A stretch of 64,000 nt of DNA from Polyangiaceae bacterium (GCA_025937835.1 JAICQO010000020.1:19206-83205); one strand, 5' to 3'; shown: positions 9,552-20,141, numbered from the stretch's first letter. Made by a program: numbers and translations. Notes: generated by a model not told the origin, from the letters alone.

Positions 9552-10571
9552 GTGCGCCCGCTTTCGCTCGCCCTCTGCCTTGCCTGCGCCCTGGGGGCCG
9601 GGACGCTCCGCGCCAACGCGCAGGGAGCGAGCTGCCCCGGCGGCCGCCGCTGGGTCGCGCTGTCGTTCACCGGGAGCTTTCCCGAGGGGTTCGAGCGCGC
9701 GGTCGCGCAGGATTTGACGGCGGGCCTCGCCGCGCGCGGTATCCGCGTGTGTCGACCGGAAGCGCGCGACGACGCGAGCGAGGCACCGCTCGCGGACATC
9801 CGCCTGTCGGCCGAGCGCGAACAAACCGTGGGCGTGAGCGTCGAGGTTCGCGATTCCGTCACGCAGAAGCGCGTCGGTCGCGACATCGATCTGACGCGCG
9901 TGCCGGCTGACGGCCGCGCTTTCGCCGCGGCGCTGGCGGCCGACGAGCTGCTTCAAGCGAGCTGGGTCGAGCTCGCCCTGGAGCGCGGCAAGAAGGCCGA
10001 GGCCGCGCCGCCGCCGGAGGTGCAGAGAACGGTCGAGACGGCGCTGCGCGCGGGACGCAGGCTGCCCTTGCCGCGGCTCGGCGCGCGCGCGGCCGCCGAG
10101 CACTTCGCGGGCGGGCAACTGCACTACGGCGCTGACGCAACCTTCGAAGCGCCCCTCAGCGCGTGGTTGCGGTTCGCGCTGTCGCTCGGCGCGCGGCAGG
10201 GGCAGAGCGTGGACTCCGAGCGCGGCGAAATCCTGTCGAGCGCGCTCGGCGCGGAGCTGCGCTTCGAGCTCGTCTACTACTCACGGCCGAGCTTCGAGGC
10301 CTGGTTCGCCGCGGGCATGCGCGGTAGCCGCGTGCGCTTCGAAGGACGCGCCGCGGCTGGCTCCGTCGACGCGGACTACACGGGGCTCAGCTTGTTCGCG
10401 CGCGTGGGACCGGGGGCGGCGCTGCGCGTTGCGGGCCCGTTGTGGCTCGGGCTGAACGCCGCGGCCGGCGCGCCGCTCTGCGCGATCGAGGCCGACGACG
10501 GCCAAGAAGCGGCGACAGCCGTCGCGGGCCTCGAGCTCTCGGCCGCGCTCGGACTGGGAGTGGAGCTGTGA
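9552..10571 (+). CDS. Secreted envelope protein of second ECF module
   Basis: The GTG at 9552 sits just after a GGGAGG ribosome site and gives a Sec signal peptide (MRPLSLALCLACALGAGTLRANAQG). The 339-residue product has an N-terminal periplasmic domain of about 150 residues. A C-terminal half from about 180 follows, with repeated amphipathic strands (LRFALSLGAR, LRFELVYYS, AALGLGVEL) that look like an outer-membrane beta-barrel. I do not recognise a named family. Its general plan matches the protein at 1300-2403. The four-base GTGA overlap with the next gene argues for co-translation. Confidence 0.78.
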   Translation: MRPLSLALCLACALGAGTLRANAQGASCPGGRRWVALSFTGSFPEGFERAVAQDLTAGLAARGIRVCRPEARDDASEAPLADIRLSAEREQTVGVSVEVRDSVTQKRVGRDIDLTRVPADGRAFAAALAADELLQASWVELALERGKKAEAAPPPEVQRTVETALRAGRRLPLPRLGARAAAEHFAGGQLHYGADATFEAPLSAWLRFALSLGARQGQSVDSERGEILSSALGAELRFELVYYSRPSFEAWFAAGMRGSRVRFEGRAAAGSVDADYTGLSLFARVGPGAALRVAGPLWLGLNAAAGAPLCAIEADDGQEAATAVAGLELSAALGLGVEL

Positions 10572-11782
10572 CGTCGTCGCGCCTCCTGCTGCTGCTCGCG
10601 CTCTCGGCGCCGGCCTGCTCCGAGAGCGGTCAGGTGCTGGGCCCGGCACCCGCGCCGAGCGATACGACCGCGCCCCCGTCGGAACCCACCACGCTCGCCG
10701 CAACGCTCGTCACGACGGGCTTCTCGCACACCTGCGCGCTCGCGCTCGGCTCGATCTATTGCTGGGGCTCGAACGAGCTCGGTCAGCTCGGAAATAGCGA
10801 CCCCGCCGACGCCCTGGAACCCCTACCGGTCGCTGGCAACGAGCGCTACCAGAACCTGTGCGCCGGCAACGAGCACACCTGCGGCCTCACCGATCTGGGC
10901 GAGGTGTTTTGCTGGGGCTCGAACCAGCGCGGTCAGCTCGGTCAGGGTGATCGTCGCAATCTCTCGCGCGCGACGCGCGTTGCGCTTCCGGGCAACGCCA
11001 CTCAGCTCAGCTGCGGCTTCGCGCACAGCTGCGCGCTGCTCGGAACCGGCGAAGCCTGGTGCTGGGGCAAGAACGGCGAGGGTGAGCTCGGCCTCGACGA
11101 CCCGTACCCGGGCAACATGCAGGAGAACGCCGACGCCCTCGAGCCGGTCCGCGTCGGCGACGCGACCTACCGCTCGATCGGTCCCGGCGACGGGCACACC
11201 TGCTTGGTGCGCAGCGACGGCGCCCTGTTCTGCACCGGCCGCAACAGCCAACATCAGCTCGGCTCGGCGAGCGACCAGATCCAGGAGCGGGTCCTGCTCC
11301 GGCTCGGCACGGACTCGGATTGGGTCCACGTCGTCTCCGGCCAGCAATATTCGTGCGGGCTGCGCGCGGATCGCACGCTCTGGTGTTGGGGCTCGAACAC
11401 GTCTTTTCAGGACGAAGCCGGCTCTCCGCTCGGTATCCCCGCCCCGGAGTCGATCAGCCCGACGCGCGTTCCCGGCGGAGATTGGCTGAGCGTCGCGGCC
11501 CACACCTTCCACACCTGCGCCATCGGTCGAGACGCGAGCGTCTGGTGTTGGGGCCGCAACGCCGAGGGCCAGCTCGACTCCGACGACACCTCTTTGCGCG
11601 TGGGACCGGTCGAGCTCGGACGCCGTGCGACCAGCATCGATGTGGGCGTGTTCACGACCTGCCTCGTCGACAGTGCGGGCGTCGTCGCCTGCACGGGAAA
11701 AAACGAAAACGGCGAGCTCGGCACCGGAGATCGCGAGCGGCACTACGCGCTCACGGACGTACCGCTACGCGCTCCGCAGTAA
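10568..11782 (+). CDS. RCC1-repeat lipoprotein
   Basis: The GTG at 10568 overlaps the preceding stop and begins a lipoprotein signal (VTSSRLLLLLALSAPAC). The following 380 residues are a chain of RCC1/BLIP-II-type repeats, each with a strand turning at a Gly-rich loop and a C-x-W-G core: YCWGSNELGQLG, FCWGSNQRGQLG, WCWGKNGEGELG, FCTGRNSQHQLG, LWCWGSN, VWCWGRNAEGQL, ACTGKNENGELG. Seven blades predict a closed beta-propeller on the cell surface. Most blades carry a cysteine before the WG and another in the HxC strand, probably pairing as disulfides. It is the last gene of the ECF module. Confidence 0.9.
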   Translation: MTSSRLLLLLALSAPACSESGQVLGPAPAPSDTTAPPSEPTTLAATLVTTGFSHTCALALGSIYCWGSNELGQLGNSDPADALEPLPVAGNERYQNLCAGNEHTCGLTDLGEVFCWGSNQRGQLGQGDRRNLSRATRVALPGNATQLSCGFAHSCALLGTGEAWCWGKNGEGELGLDDPYPGNMQENADALEPVRVGDATYRSIGPGDGHTCLVRSDGALFCTGRNSQHQLGSASDQIQERVLLRLGTDSDWVHVVSGQQYSCGLRADRTLWCWGSNTSFQDEAGSPLGIPAPESISPTRVPGGDWLSVAAHTFHTCAIGRDASVWCWGRNAEGQLDSDDTSLRVGPVELGRRATSIDVGVFTTCLVDSAGVVACTGKNENGELGTGDRERHYALTDVPLRAPQ

Positions 11783-11784
11783 GC

Positions 11785-14712
11785 TCAGAAATCGCACCAG
11801 TTCGTCGGCGCGTCGGCGCCGAACGAGTACGGGCGCGCCTGCTTGATCAACAGCGTCCGCTCCGGACCCATCAACTTGAACTCGATGTCGATCGCGAACC
11901 ACGAGACCTCCTGCTCGGGGTCGAGCACGCTCCGGAAGTGTTCGTGGATTTGCGTCAAATTGCAGGAGAGCGCCTCGATTTCTTCCAGCGCCATCACTGG
12001 TTCGTCGGGGCTGAACGAGGAGTGCGTGTGCTGCTCGAGGCGTAGCCAGCCGTTCGACTGAAACGTGAACTGGTCGCTGGCAATACCCGGTGCGGGGTTC
12101 GTGACCAGCGCTTCGCCGACCTGGGCGTTGATGTAGTAGCGGTCACCGCGGGTCGGATCGAGCACGTCGCGGCTCACGGCCACGCCGTTGACGCGCTCCG
12201 AGCGGAACGCCGGGTGGATCAGCACGCCCATGCCCACCTGGCTCTGATCCACGTTGTAATAGCTGCGCTCGTCGTAGGCGCGGGTCGTGAACAAGCTCGC
12301 CCACACCTGGAGGACCGCCGCTTCGACCTGGTCCGGCACCTCGTCGGCGTCGAGGCCGACCGAGTCGTACAGACCGGCGCCGTTGAAGCCCGACAGATCT
12401 TCCGTATTGCTGCTGCTCCTAAAGCGCATCGCCTGGTCCGGGCAGCGCTCGCTGATGCCGCGTTGCACCTCGGCGAGCAGCTCGGGGTCGACCGGGTGAC
12501 CCTGCACGAGCGCGCGGACCTCGGCCAGTCCCTGCTCGCGGATCAGCGGATCAGCCAGAAAATCGGCGTCCTGTTCGAGCTCGTCCAGCCGAGCCCGCGC
12601 TCCGCTCGCGAGGTAGTGCTCGCGGGAATGGACCAGCGGTATCGCGAACGCACCGCGCGGGGTCTCGACGGTGCGCCCCGTGCAGAACGGCACGCGCTGG
12701 AGCTCTGCGAGCTGCGCGGCCTTGCCGCCGAGCGAGGGGATGTCCGCCACCGAGTGCTCCTCCAAGAGCTTTATCCCGCGCACGCTCTCGTCGAGCCGCG
12801 GCACGAGCGGGTCGCCCTCGGGGCTGCGGCTCTCCCAAAAAGCCAGCGCTTCCTCGCGATCCGCGAGCTCGACGCTGAAGTCGGATCCGGTCACTTCCAG
12901 GCGCACCAGCTCCCCGAGCAGCGGCGCGATGCGCGGATCCGAGCGCGCATTCCGGAGCGCCATGTTCGGTGTCCCTCGCCCGCGGCTCAGGATGTTCACG
13001 TGCGCGAGCGGCGTCTGGAACGACTCGGTGATGAGGCCCCCGATCAGGGGGATGTCGTTCGGCACCTGATCGGTGATCACGATGTCGCGAGGGCCGAGCG
13101 AGGTCTGCCGCAGCTCGTCGGAGTCGACGAACCGAAGCGTGCCGTAGGCGAGCGCCGGCGTGAGCGGCTGGAACGTCACCCCTCGAAAGGGCGCGTTCGG
13201 CCCGACGATCGGCACCTCGCCTTCGATGGCACGGATCCGCTCCACCTGATCGGGCGTCTGAGGCCGGATCAGCCAGTCCCTCGGGTTCTTCACGTGCTTC
13301 ATGACCGTGAAGAACGCGTGCTTCATCTGGGGAGCAGAGATCGTATCGCCTGGCGCAAACTGCAGGGTCGAAATCCCGGAACCAGCGTGACGGACCAGAG
13401 TTCCGAGCAGGTAACGGCGGCCTTCGACCTGGAAGTAGTTCTTATCGCTGAAGGCGTACCAGCCCTCCGCGAATTGCTGAGCCTCCACCGGATCGCAGCG
13501 ATCGAGGTGCGGCAACCCCTCGACGCGTTCGCGGATGAACATGTAGTGGAGGTCCCAGTCCGCAGAGTTCAAGAACGTGACGACGTCCCCTCCCTCCATG
13601 TCGATCACGAACTCCACCGACTCCGTGCCGAGACCGTGACGGCCGGCAGCCAGCGCCTCGAAGTCCCCGTCGGCCAAGAGCCCGCGCGTGTGGTCCCCGA
13701 GCTCGCGCGAGGGGCTCGCTTCGCAGTCTTCGTTCGGCTCTCCGGGCGTATCGTTCGCGCAAAACCGGAACACGCTGTCGTCGCCTTCGCCCCGCGCGAG
13801 CACCGCCCCGTCCGGCCAATTCATGAAATCGACACGGCCGGATGTGCCGCCGGCGTTGGCCCAGACCGTGACCACGCCCTCGAAGCTCGGGTCGTCCGCG
13901 ATCTCTCCGAGGTTCGCCTCGCCGAGCTCGACACTCACGCGCTCGCCCGGTTCGAGCTCCGTGTCCGGCAAGGCGACCGTGGTGCCGGCCTCGCGAGCCG
14001 GCCAGGGCAAACCAAAGCGGTGCGGCGCGACGCCGAGCGCGTAGTCCGAGAGCGTCAGCGTCTCGCCGGAGGTATTCAAGAGCTCGACGAACCGCGCCGG
14101 GCGCAGCGCAAGCTCGGTGATCGCGAGCGGCGTTGGCAAGCTCTTCGGGGCACTCGCCCAGTCGAAGTCGGCGAACGTCAGATCGTCGGGATCGACGAGC
14201 TCGGAATCGTTACCGCAGAGCTCGCCGTTGGGGCGCCCCGGCGTCGCCCATCCGCAATCGACGAAGTCGCCCGTGCCGTCCGGCAGGCGCAAAAATGCGT
14301 GGTGTTCCTCGAGAGCGGGCACCTCCACCGCGTCGATGATCGCGCCGTCGCGCGCCACGAGCGCGAGCGGCTCACCCGACGCGGAAATCTTGAACGGCAG
14401 GTGGTTCGGGCCCTGCTCCGGGCTGTCGTCGGCGAACAACAGGCGCACCTCGGAGGGGCCAAGCTTGCTGCTCGGCAGCGGGCGTTCACCGCTGCGATCA
14501 CGGATCTGGAAGTGAGCGAGATCCACGGGCTCCGTGCCGATGTTGATCACCTCGACGTAGTCGTCCGCCTCGCCCAGCTCATCGAGCCAGGCCCCCTCGT
14601 TGTTCGAGACCACCTCGTTGATGCGCAAGGTGCGCGGGCTGTCCTGGAGCGCCGCTTCGGAACCGCAGCCAAGCGCCAGCAGCGCGCCGAGCAATGAAAA
14701 CCTCAGCCTCAT
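11785..14712 (-). CDS. Lipoprotein: two lamin-tail domains plus PEP-synthase/dikinase-like C-terminus
   Basis: The 975-residue product starts with a lipoprotein signal (lipobox LALGC, Cys16). Lamin-tail domains lie at about 28-165 (LRINEVVSNNEG, DYVEVINIG) and 193-330 (LAITELALRPARFVELLN). A central region follows. A phosphohistidine swivel motif near 560-585 has candidate His571 in TPLAHVNILSRG. A pyruvate-phosphate-dikinase ATP-binding domain runs from about 655 to the end (LGGKAAQLAEL, FRSSSNTEDLSGFNGAG). The swivel-before-ATP order is that of glucan water dikinases rather than PEP synthase. The predicted export of an ATP-dependent fold is odd. It lies behind a sigma-54-like promoter and converges with the RCC1 gene two bases away. 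Domain calls are firm; activity is unknown. Confidence 0.87.
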   Translation of the reverse strand: MRLRFSLLGALLALGCGSEAALQDSPRTLRINEVVSNNEGAWLDELGEADDYVEVINIGTEPVDLAHFQIRDRSGERPLPSSKLGPSEVRLLFADDSPEQGPNHLPFKISASGEPLALVARDGAIIDAVEVPALEEHHAFLRLPDGTGDFVDCGWATPGRPNGELCGNDSELVDPDDLTFADFDWASAPKSLPTPLAITELALRPARFVELLNTSGETLTLSDYALGVAPHRFGLPWPAREAGTTVALPDTELEPGERVSVELGEANLGEIADDPSFEGVVTVWANAGGTSGRVDFMNWPDGAVLARGEGDDSVFRFCANDTPGEPNEDCEASPSRELGDHTRGLLADGDFEALAAGRHGLGTESVEFVIDMEGGDVVTFLNSADWDLHYMFIRERVEGLPHLDRCDPVEAQQFAEGWYAFSDKNYFQVEGRRYLLGTLVRHAGSGISTLQFAPGDTISAPQMKHAFFTVMKHVKNPRDWLIRPQTPDQVERIRAIEGEVPIVGPNAPFRGVTFQPLTPALAYGTLRFVDSDELRQTSLGPRDIVITDQVPNDIPLIGGLITESFQTPLAHVNILSRGRGTPNMALRNARSDPRIAPLLGELVRLEVTGSDFSVELADREEALAFWESRSPEGDPLVPRLDESVRGIKLLEEHSVADIPSLGGKAAQLAELQRVPFCTGRTVETPRGAFAIPLVHSREHYLASGARARLDELEQDADFLADPLIREQGLAEVRALVQGHPVDPELLAEVQRGISERCPDQAMRFRSSSNTEDLSGFNGAGLYDSVGLDADEVPDQVEAAVLQVWASLFTTRAYDERSYYNVDQSQVGMGVLIHPAFRSERVNGVAVSRDVLDPTRGDRYYINAQVGEALVTNPAPGIASDQFTFQSNGWLRLEQHTHSSFSPDEPVMALEEIEALSCNLTQIHEHFRSVLDPEQEVSWFAIDIEFKLMGPERTLLIKQARPYSFGADAPTNWCDF

Positions 14713-14745
14713 CTCAGTGACCGCTCGAAGAATCTTCCCGGATGA

Positions 14746-14760
14746 GCAGGATGCGTGCCA
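14746..14760 (-). promoter_or_regulatory. Candidate sigma-54 (-24/-12) promoter
   Basis: Read on the minus strand this is TGGCACG-N4-CTGCT, with GG and GC spaced exactly as in the sigma-54 consensus TGGCACG-N4-TTGC. Only one core base differs. The implied start of transcription is near 14734, about 20 bases ahead of the ATG at 14712. The location and spacing fit a real promoter for the dikinase-like lipoprotein. A single match of this quality can occur by chance in a window this size. Confidence 0.55.
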
Positions 14761-14866
14761 GTCGAAACTGCTATTTTCGGTTTGGTTTCGCTGCGTTCCT
14801 GGGTCGCGGTCGTGGCACAGCGCGACTCGCCAGTCACACCCGGTTCTCGAGACGGCTCGCGCGAGG

Positions 14867-16837
<1,971 letters not shown>

Positions 16838-16842
16838 CGCTT

Positions 16843-17457
16843 TCAGGCGCCGATCAGGTACTTGAGACGACCGACGATGACGTCGAGCGCCTCGGCGTTT
16901 TCCCCGCCCTCTGGCACGATCAGGTGGGCAAAGCGCCGGCTGGGTGCGACGTGCAGCACGTGCATCGGACGCACACTGCCGAAGTACTGGTTCTCGACCG
17001 AGCCGATGTCGCGCTCTCGCTCCACGATGTCGCGGCGGATCCTCCGCATCAGCCGGATGTCGTCGTCGGTGTCGACGAAGATCCGAAGGTCGAACACGCT
17101 TCTGAGCGCTTCTACCGCAAACAGCAGGATCCCTTCGACGACGACCACTCGACAGGGTTCGATGCGCCGCAGCTCACGGGCTCGGGTGTGCGTGCCGAAG
17201 TCGTACTGCGGGCAGTCCGCCGCGATCCCGCGCTTCAACTGGAGCAGGTCGTCGGCGAGCCGCTGATTGTCGATGGCGGCGGGCTCGTCGTAGTTGATCG
17301 CCTCGCGCTCCGCTTCGGAGATCCCGGAACGGTCGTGATAGTACCAGTCCTGCTGGATCAACGCGGCGTGACCGGGGATGGACTCGGTGATGCGAGCCGC
17401 GAGCGTGGTCTTGCCGCTGCCAGTGCCGCCCGCGATGCCGATGAGGAGGGTGGTCAT
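16843..17457 (-). CDS. udk: Uridine kinase
   Basis: The ATG at 17457 overlaps the stop of the upstream GNAT gene by four bases. The 204-residue protein has the P-loop GIAGGTGSGKTT at residues 7-18, the substrate-loop signature QQDWYYHD, the NYDEPAAID motif and the lid RRIRRDI. These mark the uridine/cytidine kinase (phosphoribulokinase-like) family. It phosphorylates uridine or cytidine in the pyrimidine salvage pathway in the cytoplasm. Length is normal for the family (about 205-215). It precedes the helicase gene by five bases, so the run GNAT-udk-helicase is probably one transcript. Confidence 0.93.
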   Translation of the reverse strand: MTTLLIGIAGGTGSGKTTLAARITESIPGHAALIQQDWYYHDRSGISEAEREAINYDEPAAIDNQRLADDLLQLKRGIAADCPQYDFGTHTRARELRRIEPCRVVVVEGILLFAVEALRSVFDLRIFVDTDDDIRLMRRIRRDIVERERDIGSVENQYFGSVRPMHVLHVAPSRRFAHLIVPEGGENAEALDVIVGRLKYLIGA

Positions 17458-17951
17458 GGGGTTTCGGAGAGGCGGGAGAGCTTTTCCAGGCGCTCGCCCG
17501 TGATGCGGCACAGCTGCCACTCCCGCAGCCGCTCGGCGCCGACGTGCTCGTAGAAGCCGATCGCCTTCTCGTTCCAGTCGAGCACCGCCCACTCCAGGCG
17601 CCCCGCGCCCCGCTCGACGGCAACCCCGGCAACGGCGGCCAGCAAGGCCCGGCCCGTACCACGCCCCCGCGCGGCCGGTCGCACGTAGATGTCCTCGAGG
17701 TAGATGCCGGCCCGCGTCAAGAACGTCGAGTAGGAGGAGAAGAACAGCGCAAACCCGACGGCGCTGCCGTCGAGCTCGGCAAGCAGCGCCTCGGCGCGCG
17801 GCGCGGTGCCGAACAAGTCGCGCGCCAGCCCGTCGGCGCTGCCCGTAACCAAATGCTCGAGCTGCTCGAAAACAGCGAGCTCCCGGATCATCTCGAACAA
17901 CACGGACTCGTCGCCGGGCCGCGCCGGACGGATCGCCAAACCGGAGTGCAC
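17454..17951 (-). CDS. GNAT family N-acetyltransferase
   Basis: I take the GTG at 17951 as start (VHSGLAIRPARPGDES). The same frame is open further upstream but runs into the neighbouring gene. The 165-residue product is a GNAT fold: beta-strand 1 LAIRPARPGD, the acetyl-CoA pyrophosphate loop VRPAARGRGTGRALL (about 95-109) and the C-terminal strand WAVLDWNEKAIGFYEHVGA. The pattern resembles the diamine/thialysine acetyltransferase subgroup (LEDIYVRPAARGRG), but the substrate is not certain. It is translationally coupled to udk. Confidence 0.86.
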   Translation of the reverse strand: MHSGLAIRPARPGDESVLFEMIRELAVFEQLEHLVTGSADGLARDLFGTAPRAEALLAELDGSAVGFALFFSSYSTFLTRAGIYLEDIYVRPAARGRGTGRALLAAVAGVAVERGAGRLEWAVLDWNEKAIGFYEHVGAERLREWQLCRITGERLEKLSRLSETP

Positions 17952-17992
17952 GCTCGACCCCTGCCCCGTTCGGCGCGCGCTGGCAAGCGGCC

Positions 17993-18706
17993 TCACGGAG
18001 ACGCTGGGGCCGGGAACGCACCCGTCGGCGGCGCGGCAGACGGTGTCGGCGCGGGTGTCGGCACCCCTGGCTGCGCGGGAACTGCCGGCGCGGGCGGCTG
18101 CGCCGAGGGCGCGGGTGGCTGCGCCGAGGGCGCGGGTGGCTGCGCCGAGGGCGCGGGCGCGGGCGAAGGTGCCGCCGGGGGCGGGCTCGGCGCGAGCGGC
18201 GGATCGGCGGGAACGGCGGGTGGTGTCGCTGAAATGGCTGGGGTCGGCGTAAGCGCGGGCGCGGGCGCCGGTGGCGGCGGGCGATATCCGGCCGGAGCGA
18301 TCGTGAGCTCGATCGACTGCACGGCAGGGTCGCAGCGCGACTCGCCTGGAACGAGCAGCGGCGTCGTCGCCGTGACGTAACCCGGAAGCTCGGCGCGAAC
18401 CGTCCAGTTTCCGCGCGGCACAGCCGCGTGATAGCAGGACCGGAAGACCAGCTCGCTGCCTCCCGCATCGACCGCGGTCACTCGCGCGGAGCAGGTGAGC
18501 TGCCCGGATGCGGCGTCGGTCAGCCGCAGCGACACGCGGTCGTAACAAGACGACGTCAGCGCGGCCGCACCACCGAACGCGACCGCGGCGCCCGCGCCCG
18601 CCGCCGCTGCAACGCACCCCGTCACCATTGGCAGCAGCGGGAGGAAGAGCAACACCCGCGTGTCAGCGATTACTTGTCTCCAGTTGAGCCGCCGTGTCCC
18701 GCACAT
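17993..18706 (-). CDS. Pro/Ala-rich lipoprotein with tandem repeats
   Basis: A lipobox is visible in LLFLPLLPMVTGC. I chose the ATG at 18706 because it gives a signal peptide of reasonable length, but the in-frame starts at 18727 and 18772 are possible. The mature N-terminal half contains four cysteines and a beta-rich stretch (SLRLTDAASGQLTCSARVTAVDAGG, NWTVRAELPGYV) like a PEGA-type or carboxypeptidase-regulatory-like domain. The C-terminal 100 residues are low-complexity Pro/Ala/Ser, including three tandem copies of a seven-residue unit (PPAPSAQ). No family is recognised. It is probably a cell-envelope spacer or wall-spanning protein. Confidence 0.7.
   Translation of the reverse strand: MCGTRRLNWRQVIADTRVLLFLPLLPMVTGCVAAAAGAGAAVAFGGAAALTSSCYDRVSLRLTDAASGQLTCSARVTAVDAGGSELVFRSCYHAAVPRGNWTVRAELPGYVTATTPLLVPGESRCDPAVQSIELTIAPAGYRPPPPAPAPALTPTPAISATPPAVPADPPLAPSPPPAAPSPAPAPSAQPPAPSAQPPAPSAQPPAPAVPAQPGVPTPAPTPSAAPPTGAFPAPASP
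18090..18152 (-). repeat. Three tandem 21-bp repeats in lipoprotein gene
   Basis: Three head-to-tail 21-bp units at 18090-18110, 18111-18131 and 18132-18152 are identical except for one base in the first. Each encodes PPAPSAQ. The near identity at DNA level points to recent slippage expansion, so copy number may vary between strains. Confidence 0.85.
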
Positions 18707-18796
18707 GGCGTTTGCCGGCGTCAGCATGACACGAAAGTCGCGGTCGAGGTGCGCGGCGTTCGGAAGCAGCACGCAAATATTCCGTCAACCGCTCGC

Positions 18797-18811
18797 TGGC
18801 ACGCACGATGC
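18797..18811 (+). promoter_or_regulatory. Candidate sigma-54 (-24/-12) promoter
   Basis: TGGCACG-N4-ATGC, with GG and GC at the canonical spacing and one mismatch in the core. It lies between the divergent lipoprotein gene and a small membrane-protein frame starting at 18830. The implied transcription start (about 18823) leaves only a very short leader. Either that transcript is nearly leaderless, or the promoter mainly serves recA at 19112, or the match is chance. Confidence 0.33.
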
Positions 18812-18829
18812 ACTTATGTATTGCCAACC

Positions 18830-18973
18830 ATGGCAACAGTGCTTCGAGCTCTTCTCTGGACGGCGGTCGTCGTGGCCCCGGGTGGAGTGCTGCTCCTGCC
18901 TTTGCTCGTGATGGACGCCAAGCGCCGCCAGGATGGCGCTGCAGCGGCCAACGACAACACCGGCCCGCTGTAA
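18830..18973 (+). CDS. Small single-pass membrane protein (47 aa)
   Basis: ATG at 18830 opens a 47-residue frame ending at 18973. It encodes MATVLRALLWTAVVVAPGG followed by VLLLPLLVMDAKRR and a polar tail rich in Ala and Asn. That is one clear transmembrane helix (about residues 6-30) with a positive inside-flank. It occupies the otherwise empty region upstream of recA and follows a sigma-54-like sequence. No ribosome site is obvious. It is plausible as a small membrane protein but has no recognised family. Confidence 0.45.
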   Translation: MATVLRALLWTAVVVAPGGVLLLPLLVMDAKRRQDGAAAANDNTGPL

Positions 18974-19111
18974 ACATCGCCCCGGCGGGTGGCTCGCCAC
19001 GCCGCTGGCCGCCAGCCGCTCGCCGGCTGTTTTCCGGGCTTTTCGCTGCGGCACGACCCCTGCGATCCGCGTTCCCCGTCTGCACGAGCAGCGAAAGGAA
19101 CCAACGGAGTC

Positions 19112-20137
19112 ATGCGCGACGATCAACGCAAACGGCAGGAGGCGGTCCGTGAGGCCGTCACGAACATCGAAAAGGCCTACGGGCAGGGGGCGATCATGCG
19201 CCTGGGCGAGCGAGCGCTCGAACCCATCGCCGTGATCCCGACCGGGTCCCTGGCGCTCGACGAAGCCCTCGGCGTCGGAGGCTTGCCTCGGGGTCGCATC
19301 GTCGAGGTCTTCGGGCCGGAATCCAGTGGTAAAACCACGCTGCTGCTCCATGCCATCGCGCAGGCACAAGCGGCCGGCGGCATCGCCGCTTTCATCGACG
19401 CCGAGCACGCCTTCGACCTGCGCTACGCGCGGGGTATCGGCGTCGATATCGGCAAGCTCCTGGTCTCGCAGCCCGACTGCGGAGAACAGGCGCTCGAAAT
19501 CGCGGAGTTGCTCACCCGCTCGGGTGCGGTCGATCTGGTGGTGATTGACTCGGTGGCAGCCCTGGTGCCCAAGGCGGAAATCGAGGGCGACATGGGCGAC
19601 TCCCACATGGGTCTCCAGGCCCGGCTCATGAGTCAGGCGCTGCGCAAGCTCACAGCCATCGCCAGCAAGACCAACACCACGATCGCCTTCATCAATCAGC
19701 TGCGACAGAAGATCGGCGTCGTGTTCGGCAACCCCGAGACGACGACCGGCGGCAACGCCCTCAAGTTCTACGCCAGCGTCCGGCTCGACGTACGGCGCCT
19801 CGCCAAGATCAGCGTCGGCGAGAGCGCCGTGGGCAATCGAACCAAGGTCAAGGTCGTGAAGAACAAGGTCGCGCCGCCCTTCACCGAGGCGGAGTTCGAC
19901 ATCCGTTGGGGTACGGGCATCGACGCCGGAGCGGACCTGGTGGAAACGGCGCTGGCAGCGGGTGTGCTCGAGAAGAGCGGCTCGCACCTGTCGTTCGGCG
20001 GTAAAGCGATCGGCCAGGGGCGCGACCGAGCCCGCGATGCGCTGGTCGCGAACCCGGAGCTCCACACCGCGGTGCACAAGGCCACGCTCGACGCGTTGCC
20101 GTCGCAACAGCGGCGGGAGAAGCCGAAAGCCGCCTGA
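19112..20137 (+). CDS. recA: Recombinase RecA
   Basis: ATG at 19112 is preceded by GGAG at good spacing. The 341-residue product carries Walker A GPESSGKT (68-75), Walker B VVIDS (about 143-147), the conserved [18 protein letters not shown] helix and the DNA-binding loop L2 ([20 protein letters not shown]). It forms ATP-dependent filaments on single-stranded DNA for strand exchange and normally drives LexA self-cleavage. The C-terminal tail is basic (RREKPKAA) rather than acidic as in E. coli, so self-inhibition by the tail may be weaker. Myxobacteria often have two recA genes. I cannot tell from one window whether this is the main copy. I found no convincing LexA box upstream. Confidence 0.96.
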   Translation: MRDDQRKRQEAVREAVTNIEKAYGQGAIMRLGERALEPIAVIPTGSLALDEALGVGGLPRGRIVEVFGPESSGKTTLLLHAIAQAQAAGGIAAFIDAEHAFDLRYARGIGVDIGKLLVSQPDCGEQALEIAELLTRSGAVDLVVIDSVAALVPKAEIEGDMGDSHMGLQARLMSQALRKLTAIASKTNTTIAFINQLRQKIGVVFGNPETTTGGNALKFYASVRLDVRRLAKISVGESAVGNRTKVKVVKNKVAPPFTEAEFDIRWGTGIDAGADLVETALAAGVLEKSGSHLSFGGKAIGQGRDRARDALVANPELHTAVHKATLDALPSQQRREKPKAA

Positions 20138-20141
20138 CGGC

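Noticed and set aside
12214..14697. Plus-strand open frame of 827 codons
   Set aside because: It is the mirror of the lamin-tail/dikinase-like gene; composition is Arg/His-rich without domains, a GC-skewed codon artefact.
18707..19111. Possible LexA box upstream of recA
   Set aside because: No sequence matching the E. coli or Gram-positive LexA consensus is visible; lineage-specific boxes cannot be judged without comparison.
18785..20107. Minus-strand open frame of 440 codons across recA
   Set aside because: Fully inside recA on the opposite strand, no domains, high Arg/His content typical of shadow frames.
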